Below are positions 33,596 to 43,026 of a DNA stretch of 64,000 nucleotides, in pieces. Origin of the DNA: Porticoccus sp963974675. GTDB taxonomy: Bacteria > Pseudomonadota > Gammaproteobacteria > Pseudomonadales > Porticoccaceae. Position 1 is the first letter of the stretch. Each line of letters starts with the position of its first letter. Location of the stretch: the NCBI GenBank assembly GCA_963974675.1, contig CAXBDQ010000002.1, positions 1 through 64,000 on the forward strand, given 5' to 3'. Made by a program: the position numbers and the translations under genes. The notes beneath the pieces were generated by a model. It was not told where the DNA came from. It saw nothing but the letters and a program-made list of their open reading frames with translations, and made no database searches.

Positions 33596-34696
33596 CTACA
33601 CTTTAAATACTGATTCGGGGCGCTTCAGCAGGTCTATTAAAAGGCTTTGATCAAAATTAGCTGTCACTACTGCATGGCCAATAGATTTCAGTAACACTAA
33701 ACGAAGACTGCCATCTAGAACCTTTTTATCAATGGACATAAGCTCAAGAAACGTTTCTGAATTCATTGCTTTGGGTGCGGAAACAGGCAGGTCACAGTGA
33801 GCTAGCAGCTCTCTAATTCTACGAACATCGTCCTCAGACACCCAGCCCATCAACTGAGAAAGCTCTGCCGCCATTACCATGCCTGCAGCAACTGCCTCAC
33901 CATGCAACCAGTCTCTGTATGACTGGAACGTTTCAATAGCATGGCCAAACGTATGCCCTAAATTCAGTATGGCCCGAACCCCGCTCTCCCGCTCATCCTG
34001 ACTCACGACTTTGGCCTTATTTTCACAAGACCGTCCAATAGCAAAAGCCAGGGCAGCAGAATCTCGCGACAACAACAAATGAATGTTAGCCTCAAGCCAA
34101 CAAAAAAACTCTGCATCAGCAATCAAACCATACTTAATCACTTCAGCCAGCCCTGCCCGCAACTGCCGATCGTCCAAAGTATTTAAGGTTGTCGTGTCAG
34201 CAATAACACATTGCGGCTGATAAAAAGCACCGATCATATTTTTGCCATGGGGGTGGTTAACAGCTGTTTTTCCTCCCACAGAGGAATCCACCTGAGCAAG
34301 CAGGGTTGTGGGTATCTGGATAAAATTAATACCCCTCTGATAACAGGCCGCAGCAAACCCCGTCATATCACCAATAACACCACCCCCAAGGGCTATTAGG
34401 GTAGTGGTACGGTTATGCTTTTTAGCTAGTAATGCGTCAAAAATCGTATTCAACGTTTCAAGATTTTTGTAGATTTCTCCATCAGGTAAGATGACAGATT
34501 CAGCTTGATAGCAAGACAAGCTCTTCATAAGAAACTGCAAATAAAGTGGCGCAATAGTTTCGTTTGTCACCACCAACACTTGCTGGCCATGGATATATGG
34601 TGCTAGCAAATCGGATGTCTGCAGCAATCCCTCGCCAATAAAAATAGGGTAGCTTCTCTCACCTAAATCGACTGTAAGCGTTCTGGTTTTTTTCAC
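33596..34696 (-). CDS. aroB: 3-dehydroquinate synthase
   Basis: Second step of the shikimate pathway, converting DAHP to 3-dehydroquinate using NAD and a divalent metal. 366 residues (E. coli 362). The glycine-rich NAD loop GGGVIGDMTGFAA (about 104-116), PTTLLAQVDSSVGGKTAVN, and metal ligands in GLAEVIKYG, LNLGHTFGHAIE and LHGEAV are all intact. It follows aroK by 48 bases in the pilMNOPQ-aroK-aroB order. Confidence 0.97.
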   Translation of the reverse strand: MKKTRTLTVDLGERSYPIFIGEGLLQTSDLLAPYIHGQQVLVVTNETIAPLYLQFLMKSLSCYQAESVILPDGEIYKNLETLNTIFDALLAKKHNRTTTLIALGGGVIGDMTGFAAACYQRGINFIQIPTTLLAQVDSSVGGKTAVNHPHGKNMIGAFYQPQCVIADTTTLNTLDDRQLRAGLAEVIKYGLIADAEFFCWLEANIHLLLSRDSAALAFAIGRSCENKAKVVSQDERESGVRAILNLGHTFGHAIETFQSYRDWLHGEAVAAGMVMAAELSQLMGWVSEDDVRRIRELLAHCDLPVSAPKAMNSETFLELMSIDKKVLDGSLRLVLLKSIGHAVVTANFDQSLLIDLLKRPESVFKV

Positions 34697-34744
34697 GATG
34701 AATGATTCTAATGATTGGATTGATTGACTGAGAAATGTACCACA

Positions 34745-35269
34745 TCAACCCATAAGCTGACGAATTTCACTCACAATATCTTCAGCGACTAACTGAGGTT
34801 TTTTTCTTTCGGTAACAACAACCAAATCAGCCACTTCTTGATATAAAGGGTCGCGATCTGATATCAGTTTCTCTATCACTTCCCGGGGGTTATCAACCTG
34901 CAATAGAGGCCGATTACGATCATGTGCCGTGCGCTCTACTAACTGCCCAACAGATGCACTAAGGTAGACCACATACCCCCTCTGTTTGAGCACATCACGA
35001 TTGCTTTTAGCAAGAACGGCACCACCTCCTGTAGCGAGAAGGATGCCTCGCCGAGACGTCACCTCATCCAGCATGCGAGACTCACGCTTACGAAACCCAT
35101 CTTCCCCTTCTACGTCAAAAATCCAAGGAATATCAGCTCCACAACGATTTTCAATTTCTGTATCGAGGTCCACAAATTCGAGATCTAGGCTTTCAGCCAG
35201 GAAGCGGCCGATGGTTGTCTTGCCAGCCCCCATGGGGCCGACAAGAAAAACGTTATTATTTTTGAGCAT
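34745..35269 (-). CDS. aroK: shikimate kinase
   Basis: Phosphorylates shikimate at the 3-position. 174 residues. Walker A GPMGAGKTT (11-19), the shikimate-binding DLDTEIE (about 37-43), the FRKRES stretch and GGGA near 80 are present, with the lid RNRPLL near 118. Its ATG overlaps the pilQ stop by one base (TAATG), so translation is coupled to the pilus genes, as in many gammaproteobacteria. aroK and aroL cannot be told apart by sequence; the neighbourhood supports aroK. Confidence 0.96.
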   Translation of the reverse strand: MLKNNNVFLVGPMGAGKTTIGRFLAESLDLEFVDLDTEIENRCGADIPWIFDVEGEDGFRKRESRMLDEVTSRRGILLATGGGAVLAKSNRDVLKQRGYVVYLSASVGQLVERTAHDRNRPLLQVDNPREVIEKLISDRDPLYQEVADLVVVTERKKPQLVAEDIVSEIRQLMG

Positions 35270-37437
35270 TAATCCAGAAGGGCTTCACTGATAATTTTAG
35301 GTGTAATGAAAATCAAAATTTCACGCTTTTGAACATCATCAATATCATGTCTAAACAGGCGGCCAAGGTAAGGAATATCACCAAGTAAAGGAATTTTTTC
35401 TACCTGGTTAACTGTTTGCGTCTGGAACAATCCCCCCAACACCAAAGTTTGACCATCACCAACAACTGCCTGTGTTTCAACCGAAGTAACATCAATGGTA
35501 GGTTCACCGCCCGCCGAAAGAATTTCACCGACAGAATCCTGTGACACCACCAAATCCATAACAATTCGGCCATCAGGCGTAATCTGAGGCGTTACCTCAA
35601 GCTTAAGAACCGCTTCTTTAAATTCAATTGAAGTAGCACCGCTGGAAGTAGACTCCTCAAAAGGAATTTCGGTACCCGTTTTAATAATCGCTTTTTGCTT
35701 GTCGCCTGTTAACACCTTAGGTTGGGAGACTATTTCACCAGAACCCTCGTTCTCTAATGCACTTAATTCCAGATCCAAGAAAGTATTGCCGGTAAGTAAT
35801 TCAAGGGCAAAGCTGCCGTTGGGATTTTGAACACCAAGGTCAACGCCTAATGCATTACTATTTACCAAAATCTCACCGGTACCATTATTGAAAATATCAA
35901 TGGGGTTATTGGGGTCGACAAAGCCTTCAAGTGATCCACTAAAACCAAACCCATCATCACCCGGCGTACGTGCTCCCTGCAAGCCTAGACGCGTTCCAAT
36001 TTCTTTCCTGAAGTCTGTGTTAGCAATGACTATTCGTGCTTCAATTAACACTTGACGAATAGGTATATCGATCTTTTCAATTAAACGCATAAACTCCAAA
36101 ATTTTGTCTTCTGTATCCGTCAATATGACGGTATTGGTTCGCTCATCAACGATTGCCGATCCTCGTTCTGACAAAATGGTAGCTGTAGCAGTTCTGTCAT
36201 CATCTCTACCACCGGCGCCGGCCCCACCCTTTTTTACGTCAAATAGCTCAAACAACTCTTTCGCATCAGCATATTTAATGCGAATAAACTCTGTTCGCAA
36301 TGGAGCAAGCTCCTGAAGCTGTTTATTAGCTTCTACTTGCAGCCGCTCACGCTCAGCAATTTCTGCTGCCGGAGCGATCATCAAAACATTGCCTTCCTGA
36401 CGTTTATCTAAGCCCTTGGCTTTTAAGACAATGGCAAGGGCCTGATCCCAAGGAACATTTTCTAGGCGCAATGTAATACTGCCCGACACGGTATCACTGG
36501 CTACCAAGTTGAGCTCCGTAAAGTCCGCGATTAACTGCAGCACTGACCTCACTTCAATATCCTGAAAGTTCAATGAGAGCTTTTCACCCACATAAGAAAA
36601 TTTTGCCTTTTTCGCCTCTAACTCATCTGACGTTAAATTCTTAACACTGATCACATAATGGTTATCCATCTGATAAGCCATGTAATCATATTCACCCACG
36701 GTATCGACCGTCACAACTGTTGTTGAGCCATCAGAGCTCACATCAACTTCTTTTACGGGTGTCGCAAAATCCATCACATCTAGTCGACGATCCAAAGACG
36801 CCGGCAATTTCGTACGGAAAAAGCTTAGCTTAATACCCTTACCTACTTGGGAGACATCAACACTAACTGATGGATCAGAGAGTTCGATAGAAACCAGCCC
36901 CTCACCTTCCTCACCACGATCGAAATCAATATTTTTAATACTATATTCAGATTTACTCGTACGATCTTCTGCGGTTGTTGTCGCTTCAACATAAGTAGAC
37001 CGCTTTTGAACTGCCGCCGTACCATCTTCCCCCCCGACAAGAACTTTAAGAACATGACCCTCTGTTACCGTTTCATAGGGTGCCATTGAAAGCATATTGA
37101 TAATCAGACGGGTGCGATCCGATGTTCCCAATACCACGGCACTACGAGCATTTTCAAACGACAAAGCATGCTTTTTCTGTGCTAACGCACTTTCTACTCC
37201 GGGTAAATCCAAAACAATTCGAGCTGGGTTTTCAATAGTATATCCCTCCGGATTTGGAGGTGTATCGGAGAAGGACAATTGCACCTCAAATCTACCACCG
37301 GGCAATGTCGCAAAACTAATATCCTCAAGTAGAACCTGTGCTAACGCATTCGAAGAAGCACAGAGAAAGGTAAAACACCCCACCAGAACTAGCACACTCT
37401 TCTTCAGATACCCTTTCATTGAAGTTTCCCCAAACAT
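35269..37437 (-). CDS. pilQ: type IV pilus secretin PilQ
   Basis: Forms the outer-membrane channel for type IV pili. 722 residues. A signal peptide (LVLVGCFTFLCASSNALA) is followed by two AMIN domains (about 35-130 and 165-275) that bind peptidoglycan, an STN/N0 region (about 290-345), an N1 domain with a Gly/Asp-rich loop (about 410-425), and the C-terminal secretin domain with VVGDGQTLVLGG and PYLGRLFR. The start at 37437 has AAGGA seven bases upstream; an internal ATG at 37419 after GGGGA is the alternative. Last of pilMNOPQ. Confidence 0.96.
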   Translation of the reverse strand: MFGETSMKGYLKKSVLVLVGCFTFLCASSNALAQVLLEDISFATLPGGRFEVQLSFSDTPPNPEGYTIENPARIVLDLPGVESALAQKKHALSFENARSAVVLGTSDRTRLIINMLSMAPYETVTEGHVLKVLVGGEDGTAAVQKRSTYVEATTTAEDRTSKSEYSIKNIDFDRGEEGEGLVSIELSDPSVSVDVSQVGKGIKLSFFRTKLPASLDRRLDVMDFATPVKEVDVSSDGSTTVVTVDTVGEYDYMAYQMDNHYVISVKNLTSDELEAKKAKFSYVGEKLSLNFQDIEVRSVLQLIADFTELNLVASDTVSGSITLRLENVPWDQALAIVLKAKGLDKRQEGNVLMIAPAAEIAERERLQVEANKQLQELAPLRTEFIRIKYADAKELFELFDVKKGGAGAGGRDDDRTATATILSERGSAIVDERTNTVILTDTEDKILEFMRLIEKIDIPIRQVLIEARIVIANTDFRKEIGTRLGLQGARTPGDDGFGFSGSLEGFVDPNNPIDIFNNGTGEILVNSNALGVDLGVQNPNGSFALELLTGNTFLDLELSALENEGSGEIVSQPKVLTGDKQKAIIKTGTEIPFEESTSSGATSIEFKEAVLKLEVTPQITPDGRIVMDLVVSQDSVGEILSAGGEPTIDVTSVETQAVVGDGQTLVLGGLFQTQTVNQVEKIPLLGDIPYLGRLFRHDIDDVQKREILIFITPKIISEALLD

Positions 37438-37440
37438 TTT

Positions 37441-37983
37441 TTAGTCCTTTTCTTTCAAAGCTAAAGTTCGTGGGCGTTCTACCCATTCACCCTGGCCATC
37501 AGGAACAACCTCGATCACATCAATCTTAGAATTTGTGACAGAAATGATGCGCCCGTGGTTTTTACCCATATAATTCCCAGTAGTGACGCGATGTATACCA
37601 CCACTACCATCATTAACTAACGACCATATCTGTTCATTTTTCGATAATGCACCGACCATAGAAAGCGCTGCAAAATTATAACTCTCAAGATATTCCTTTT
37701 TACGGTTTTTATCCGGAGCTTGAACTTTATTATCCCCAGAAATCGAATTACTCGAGGCCAAAGCGATAGGCGGCTCAAACGGGCTGCGCATCGCCATTGC
37801 CCCATAGCTAAATGCCTTATAAGAGCGAAAAGTGGGTAGAAGCTCCACCTCACCTGCCGGCTTCGCTCTAACCTTGGTCATAAAGCTTTGTAAATCCCCA
37901 TATTGGCTTTCACCACTGCAACCAGAGGTTAAAACCACACAAGCTAATGTAATTAAACTGATTATTTTAGCCATGTCAGTCAT
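37441..37983 (-). CDS. pilP: type IV pilus assembly lipoprotein PilP
   Basis: Inner-membrane lipoprotein connecting PilN/PilO to PilQ. 180 residues. The lipobox LTSGC places the lipidated cysteine at about residue 22, and the C-terminal beta domain (about 95-175) includes GxxxxV-type strands such as HRVTTGNYMGKNHGRI. The ATG at 37983 overlaps the pilO stop by eight bases (ATGACTGA) and has AAGG upstream; the frame extends to 38016 but lacks signal character there. An ATG at 37974 is a weaker alternative. Confidence 0.94.
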   Translation of the reverse strand: MTDMAKIISLITLACVVLTSGCSGESQYGDLQSFMTKVRAKPAGEVELLPTFRSYKAFSYGAMAMRSPFEPPIALASSNSISGDNKVQAPDKNRKKEYLESYNFAALSMVGALSKNEQIWSLVNDGSGGIHRVTTGNYMGKNHGRIISVTNSKIDVIEVVPDGQGEWVERPRTLALKEKD

Positions 37984-38587
37984 CCTGCGCCTTATAGCGG
38001 TATGTTCTCGCCTCAATTTCTAGCGCTTGCATACTACTTTTATCATCTGAAGTGAGACTGTAATCATGCAGCGTCACTATTCGTGGCAAACCAGCTATGC
38101 CACTCACAAAAGCGCCCACATCATGATACGCACCTTCTGCCACAATTTTTATGGGCAATTCTACATAAAACTCTGTTGCCCTCTCAGGCTGTAGAGTAAT
38201 ACTGGTGATATTAAGGCTCGCGCCATTACCCAGCTCGGTAATATCTTCCAGCAACCCAGGCACTTCCGTATCACTGGGTAGTTGAGCGAGAAGTGCACCA
38301 AACAACTTCTCCACATCCACCATTTGCTGACGGTAAACCTGAAGATTGGCCGCTTGGAATGCTTTCTTCTCAAACGTCACCTTTAACTTTTCTTCTTGAT
38401 CTTGAGCGGCATTCAACTCAGCGCCCAAATCTTTAATATAAAAGTAATAGGCTCCAGTAAGCACCAAGCAAAATGCAACAATAAGCAAGAATGCTCTAAC
38501 CGGCAAAGGCCAAACACCAATACTTTCAACGTCAAGCTCAGCCAGGTCCAGATTCTTTAATTGCTGAAAGGAATCATTTAACGCCAT
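37976..38587 (-). CDS. pilO: type IV pilus assembly protein PilO
   Basis: Inner-membrane partner of PilN in the alignment complex. 203 residues: a short cytoplasmic N-terminus, one membrane helix (about 29-50, AFLLIVAFCLVLTGAYYFY), a coiled-coil stretch (about 55-95) and a ferredoxin-like periplasmic domain. Its ATG overlaps the pilN stop by one base (TAATG), and its own end overlaps pilP. Sequence and context agree. Confidence 0.95.
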   Translation of the reverse strand: MALNDSFQQLKNLDLAELDVESIGVWPLPVRAFLLIVAFCLVLTGAYYFYIKDLGAELNAAQDQEEKLKVTFEKKAFQAANLQVYRQQMVDVEKLFGALLAQLPSDTEVPGLLEDITELGNGASLNITSITLQPERATEFYVELPIKIVAEGAYHDVGAFVSGIAGLPRIVTLHDYSLTSDDKSSMQALEIEARTYRYKAQDD

Positions 38588-39183
38588 TACGCTTCTCCCT
38601 CAGCCACTCTATCTACACTCAACTCGGAACCATTCTCTGCGTCCGGCTGAACAATCTTCACATTCATCTCAAACTGACTACCGTTTTCACCCAGCGCATC
38701 GTTGGCTTCGACCGTGGTCAAATTAGGTTCAGTAAACTTATAGGAAGCATCCAAACGCCTCATTAACACAGAGACCCGGCTGTTCGATTCAGCAAAACCA
38801 ACCAAGGAAATTTTATCTCCGTTACGAATCATCTTGGTGAAATACACACCCCCAGGCACACACCGAACAAACTCATCATAAATTTTGACAATTTCTGGTC
38901 TATTACCCTGCACCTTCTGAATAACCTGAATACGATCAAGCAGATTTTGGCGACGCCTAGTCAACTCCTCGATCTCCGAAACCTCTTTATCCAGCTTGGT
39001 GATTTCACCTTTTAACAATTGGTTTCGACCAGATTGGTTATCTATTTGAGTGTTTACGACCCGCCCCCAACCAAACGCTACCAACGCAGCTACAATTAAA
39101 ACTATACCCACAAGACTAAAAAATTCTTTCTTCTTTTCAGCACGATGTACTTCGCGCCAGGGGAGTAAATTAATCTTGGCCAT
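38587..39183 (-). CDS. pilN: type IV pilus assembly protein PilN
   Basis: Bitopic inner-membrane protein whose cytoplasmic N-terminus binds PilM: the signature INLLPWR is at residues 4-10. 198 residues, with a membrane helix at about 23-40, a coiled coil (about 50-85) and a periplasmic ferredoxin-like domain with GVYFTKMIRNGDKISLVG. Start and stop overlap pilM and pilO by single TAATG junctions, so stoichiometric expression is likely. Confidence 0.96.
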   Translation of the reverse strand: MAKINLLPWREVHRAEKKKEFFSLVGIVLIVAALVAFGWGRVVNTQIDNQSGRNQLLKGEITKLDKEVSEIEELTRRRQNLLDRIQVIQKVQGNRPEIVKIYDEFVRCVPGGVYFTKMIRNGDKISLVGFAESNSRVSVLMRRLDASYKFTEPNLTTVEANDALGENGSQFEMNVKIVQPDAENGSELSVDRVAEGEA

Positions 39184-40250
39184 TACTCCAACCCCCTCAA
39201 TGCCAATCCTGCTGCTATCAGTAGAGCCGGGGCATCACTACTTAATGCAACAGCATTCACTTTATTAGAGACTTCCATATCGGCAAATGGATTTGCAACC
39301 AGCGTCGACAGGCCCAACTTTTCTTCCACCTCTTCTCGCAATCCATCCATAGCCGCAACACCTCCCGCCATGATCAGTTGATCAATATAATTGTATTGAC
39401 TGGAGGAAAAGAAGAATTGCAATGATCTAGATATCTGCTGAACCAAGGCATCCTTAAATGGCTCCAAGACTTCAGTCACATAATCTTCTGGCAAGCCACC
39501 TTGCTTCTTGGCTGAGCCCGCCTCATCAACTGACAAGCCATAGCGACGCTGAATTTCTTCTGTCACTTGTTTTCCGCCAAACAATTGCTCACGGGTATAA
39601 ACTGTTTTGCCATTAACCAGAACACTCAGTGTCAACATGGTTGCGCCCACGTCAGCTATTGCAACGACCTGGTCCTCCAACCCTTCCATCTGGCTTGCAA
39701 GCAACTCAAATGCCCGCTCGACAGCAAACACTTCAACATCAACTACTTTTGGATTCAATCCAGCCAACTCAAGAGCTTCACTTCTAGAATCAACATTTTC
39801 TCTACGACAAGCAGCCAAGAGAACATCAACCTGCTCAGGGTTGTTCTCTGAAGGCCCAATAATCTCAAAGTCTAGCGCCACTTCATCAAGTGGATAAGGA
39901 ATATACTGATCTGCTTCTAGTGCAATCTGAGTTTCCATGGCTTGATCACTAAGTTCAGCAGGCATCTCAATCACTTTGGTGATCACCGATGAACCCGCCA
40001 CTGCAACCGCCGCATCCTTCGCCTTTGCCTTCGCCTGACTAACGACCTTGCGAATGGTGTCAGCCAGCGCATCGACATCATTGATATTCTTTTCAACAAC
40101 CGTATTAGGAGGAAGGGGTCTCACCAAATAACTTTCCACCTTATAACGGCTGCCACTTCGACTGATCTCAAGCAACTTAACCGCAGAAGAACTGATATCC
40201 AGCCCTAACAGACTTTTAGGCTGCTGATCTAGAAAGCTAAAAATTCCCAT
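39183..40250 (-). CDS. pilM: type IV pilus assembly protein PilM
   Basis: Cytoplasmic actin-like ATPase-fold protein that docks on PilN. 355 residues. It starts with a PKSLLGLDISSSAVKLLE segment typical of PilM, followed by AVAGSSVITKVIEMP, the conserved VDVEVFAVERAF region, a phosphate-binding VAIADVGATML stretch and C-terminal LIMAGGVAAMDG. First gene of the pilMNOPQ operon and divergent from the PBP1A gene, as in Pseudomonas. A plausible promoter (TTGTAA-N18-TATTAG) lies 35-64 bases upstream. Confidence 0.96.
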   Translation of the reverse strand: MGIFSFLDQQPKSLLGLDISSSAVKLLEISRSGSRYKVESYLVRPLPPNTVVEKNINDVDALADTIRKVVSQAKAKAKDAAVAVAGSSVITKVIEMPAELSDQAMETQIALEADQYIPYPLDEVALDFEIIGPSENNPEQVDVLLAACRRENVDSRSEALELAGLNPKVVDVEVFAVERAFELLASQMEGLEDQVVAIADVGATMLTLSVLVNGKTVYTREQLFGGKQVTEEIQRRYGLSVDEAGSAKKQGGLPEDYVTEVLEPFKDALVQQISRSLQFFFSSSQYNYIDQLIMAGGVAAMDGLREEVEEKLGLSTLVANPFADMEVSNKVNAVALSSDAPALLIAAGLALRGLE

Positions 40251-40284
40251 TTTTGTTTTCTTTTCCCAGAGTTACGCAAAGTAT

Positions 40285-40314
40285 CTAATATGCAGCCTTA
40301 ACTATTTTTTACAA
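40285..40314 (-). promoter_or_regulatory. candidate promoter of the pilMNOPQ operon
   Basis: On the minus strand TTGTAA (40314-40309) and TATTAG (40290-40285) are 18 bases apart, each matching four of six consensus positions. It lies in the 133-base gap between pilM and the PBP1A gene. Confidence 0.5.
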
Positions 40315-40349
40315 GTTTGCAAGTAGTGTATTGCCACTTTTTTTAGCCC

Positions 40350-40355
40350 TATAAT
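40350..40355 (+). promoter_or_regulatory. -10 element of the PBP1A gene
   Basis: A perfect TATAAT, 28 bases before the ATG at 40384. The nearest TTGCCA (40331) is only 13 bases away, too close for a -35, so the -35 is weak or absent. Confidence 0.5.
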
Positions 40356-40383
40356 ACGAGGCTGTCACAAAACTGGCCCAATC

Positions 40384-42882
40384 ATGAATAAAACCCACCT
40401 AAAAATTCTTCGCTGTGCACTATGGCTTACTTTTGCAGCTCTAGGTGGCCTATTAATCATAGGCGGCAGTTTATACCTATACCTTAGCCCTAAATTACCC
40501 TCTGTTGAAAGTCTTCGCCAGATTAAACTGCAGACTCCTTTGAGAATCTATTCACAAGATTCACAACTTATTGGCGAATTTGGCGAAAAACGTCGTACCC
40601 CCATCAATTTTTCTGACATTCCCCCACTCTATGTCAAAGCATTACTTTCCGCAGAAGACGACCACTTTTACAGCCACAGCGGTGTCGATATTGCAGGATT
40701 ACTGCGCGCAGCATCCCAATTAATTACTTCGGGAGAAATAAAAACAGGTGGTAGCACCATCACCATGCAAGTGGCCCGCAATTTCTTTCTAAGCAACACA
40801 CAAACGTTTACTCGAAAATTTAACGAGATTTTGTTGGCGCTTCGCATCGAAGACGAGCTCTCTAAAGATGAAATACTGACCCTCTACGCCAACAAAATTT
40901 ATCAAGGTAATAGAGCATACGGCATCGATGCCGCCGCCCACGTTTACTACGGAAAAACCATCAAAGATCTTAACTTGGCCCAACTGGCCATGATTGCAGG
41001 CTTACCAAAAGCACCGTCTGCATACAACCCTATTGCCAACCCAGACCGCGCCTTGCTACGCCGGAACTGGATCCTCAAGCGCATGTTCGATTTAGGCCAT
41101 ATAAATAAAGAAACCTACGATCTAGCAAAAATTGAACCTGTCACCGCCAACTATCACGGCTACAACGTAGAACTGGATGCACCCTATGTCTCTGAAATTG
41201 CACGCAAAGAAATCCTTGAAATGGTTGGACCACAGGCCTATACCGATGGTTACCGGGTGTACACTACCGTCAACAGCCGCCTACAACGAAGTGCACAGCA
41301 AGCTGTTCAGAAAGGACTGCTCGCCTACGACCAACGTCATGGATACCGAGGCCCGGAGTCACACATCACAGAGCAGACCCAATGGGCCACCACCCTCAGT
41401 AAAACACCGGCCTATGGGGATTTAATTCCGGCGATTGTGACACAAACCCGGGACCAATCTATTAACGTGCTCATTGGGCCAAATGAAGAAGTTGAAATTT
41501 CCTGGGAACAGGGATTGAAGGGACTACGTCAATACAATAGCCCCAACAGCCGATCTGCACCGATCAAAACGAGCGACGAAATCTTTTCATCTGGAGATTT
41601 AATTCGGATTCAACAAAAAAACAACCGCTGGCAATTGAGCCAGTTACCTAAAGCCCAAGCGGCTGTGGTGGCATTGAACCCTCAAAATGGGGGAATACTG
41701 GCGCTAGTAGGCGGGTTCGATTTCCGCCAAAGCCACTTTAACCGAATCACTCAGGCAAAGCGCCAGCCAGGATCCAATTTCAAACCCTTCATTTACACCA
41801 CAGCACTAGAGCATGGCTTCACTGCAGCCAGCATGATTAACGACGCGCCTGTCGTTTTCGACGACAAGCTGCTTGAAAACACCTGGCGCCCCGAAAATGA
41901 TAGTGGCAAATTCTATGGGCCAACACGTTTACGCAAGGCTCTTTATTTATCCAGAAACCTCGTCTCAATTCGCATTTTACGAAGCATCGGTACCAAAACT
42001 GCCATTCAAGGACTTGAACGATTCGGTTTTGACACTTCGGAATTTCCACGAGACCTATCATTAGCGCTAGGAAGTCACGCGGTCACCCCTCTACAGGTGG
42101 CCACAGGGTATGCCATTCTTGCCAACGGCGGCTACCGGGTTGCACCCTACCTCATTGAACGAATTGAAGACGCTAAAGGTGATGTGGTTTACCAAGCTGC
42201 ACCTTTAACGGTTTGCGAGCATTGTGATCCAGAAGCTAACGTAGTCGCCAAAAATGAAATAGGGACTATAAATTTAGAACATAATTTAACCGCTTCCTCA
42301 AAACAAGAGGGCTCAGCAGGATCACAAGCCACAACAGAAAATAAAAGCAATAAGACATTATTACCCTCCGACAACTTCCCTGTAGCACCCCAAGTCATTT
42401 CTCCCCAGGTGGCATATATTATTGACTCAATTTTGAAAGATGTTATTCGCAAAGGAACAGGAAAAGGAGCACGAGTACTAAAGCGATCTGACCTTGCGGG
42501 AAAAACAGGAACGACGAACGGCCCCAAAGATGCCTGGTTTTCTGGTTACAGCTCCCATATTGCAGCCACAGCCTGGTTGGGTTTTGATGGCAACTTACTA
42601 CTTGGGCGCCGCGAATATGGCGGATCAGCAGCATTGCCTATTTGGATAGATTTTATGAAAGATGCGCTGGCTGGCAGTGCCGAAATCACACGGGCGCAAC
42701 CAGAGGGTATTGTCATGATTCGAATAGACCCAAACACAGGCCTTAGGGTTGGACCAGAACATGCAAATGCAATGTTTGAAATTTTCCGTAAGGACCACGT
42801 TCCGCCAATGGCCGATAAATCACCAAACATGAATAATGAGGACAGCCCACAGAACACACCTCGTCCAGAAGACTTATTCTAA
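40384..42882 (+). CDS. mrcA: penicillin-binding protein 1A
   Basis: Bifunctional class A PBP that polymerises and cross-links peptidoglycan. 832 residues. It has a cytoplasmic start and a membrane anchor (about 11-34). The glycosyltransferase domain contains SAEDDHFYSHSG with catalytic E91, GGSTITMQVARN, and KIYQGNRAYG. A PBP1A-type OB insert and the transpeptidase domain follow, with S464-x-x-K (GSNFKPF), SRN and KTGT. The CEHCD cysteine pair near 612 occurs in E. coli PBP1A too. The gene faces pilM, the conserved ponA-pilM arrangement. The gene is also called ponA. Confidence 0.97.
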   Translation: MNKTHLKILRCALWLTFAALGGLLIIGGSLYLYLSPKLPSVESLRQIKLQTPLRIYSQDSQLIGEFGEKRRTPINFSDIPPLYVKALLSAEDDHFYSHSGVDIAGLLRAASQLITSGEIKTGGSTITMQVARNFFLSNTQTFTRKFNEILLALRIEDELSKDEILTLYANKIYQGNRAYGIDAAAHVYYGKTIKDLNLAQLAMIAGLPKAPSAYNPIANPDRALLRRNWILKRMFDLGHINKETYDLAKIEPVTANYHGYNVELDAPYVSEIARKEILEMVGPQAYTDGYRVYTTVNSRLQRSAQQAVQKGLLAYDQRHGYRGPESHITEQTQWATTLSKTPAYGDLIPAIVTQTRDQSINVLIGPNEEVEISWEQGLKGLRQYNSPNSRSAPIKTSDEIFSSGDLIRIQQKNNRWQLSQLPKAQAAVVALNPQNGGILALVGGFDFRQSHFNRITQAKRQPGSNFKPFIYTTALEHGFTAASMINDAPVVFDDKLLENTWRPENDSGKFYGPTRLRKALYLSRNLVSIRILRSIGTKTAIQGLERFGFDTSEFPRDLSLALGSHAVTPLQVATGYAILANGGYRVAPYLIERIEDAKGDVVYQAAPLTVCEHCDPEANVVAKNEIGTINLEHNLTASSKQEGSAGSQATTENKSNKTLLPSDNFPVAPQVISPQVAYIIDSILKDVIRKGTGKGARVLKRSDLAGKTGTTNGPKDAWFSGYSSHIAATAWLGFDGNLLLGRREYGGSAALPIWIDFMKDALAGSAEITRAQPEGIVMIRIDPNTGLRVGPEHANAMFEIFRKDHVPPMADKSPNMNNEDSPQNTPRPEDLF

Positions 42883-42894
42883 ACGGAGATTCAC

Positions 42895-43011
42895 ATGCAG
42901 CAGGCTAAAGATGCTTTACATACAGCTTACAGCTTGTATCTCCATTTCAACATCACCCGTTTTGTGAGCATACTTCGATCACATGAAAACAAGAACAATT
43001 TGTATTTATGA
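42895..43011 (+). CDS. possible 38-residue small protein
   Basis: An ATG at 42895 has GGAG eight bases upstream, and the frame runs 38 codons to TGA at 43009-43011, filling the gap between the PBP1A gene and the nucleotidase gene. The peptide has a mixed amphipathic character (HTAYSLYLHFNITRFVSIL) and a basic tail. It might be a short membrane-associated peptide, a leader, or chance. I recognise no family. Confidence 0.3.
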   Translation: MQQAKDALHTAYSLYLHFNITRFVSILRSHENKNNLYL

Positions 43012-43026
43012 AATGTGACCTAAATC

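Noticed and set aside
40331..40336. TTGCCA as the -35 of the PBP1A promoter
   Set aside because: Only 13 bases from the TATAAT, too short for sigma70.
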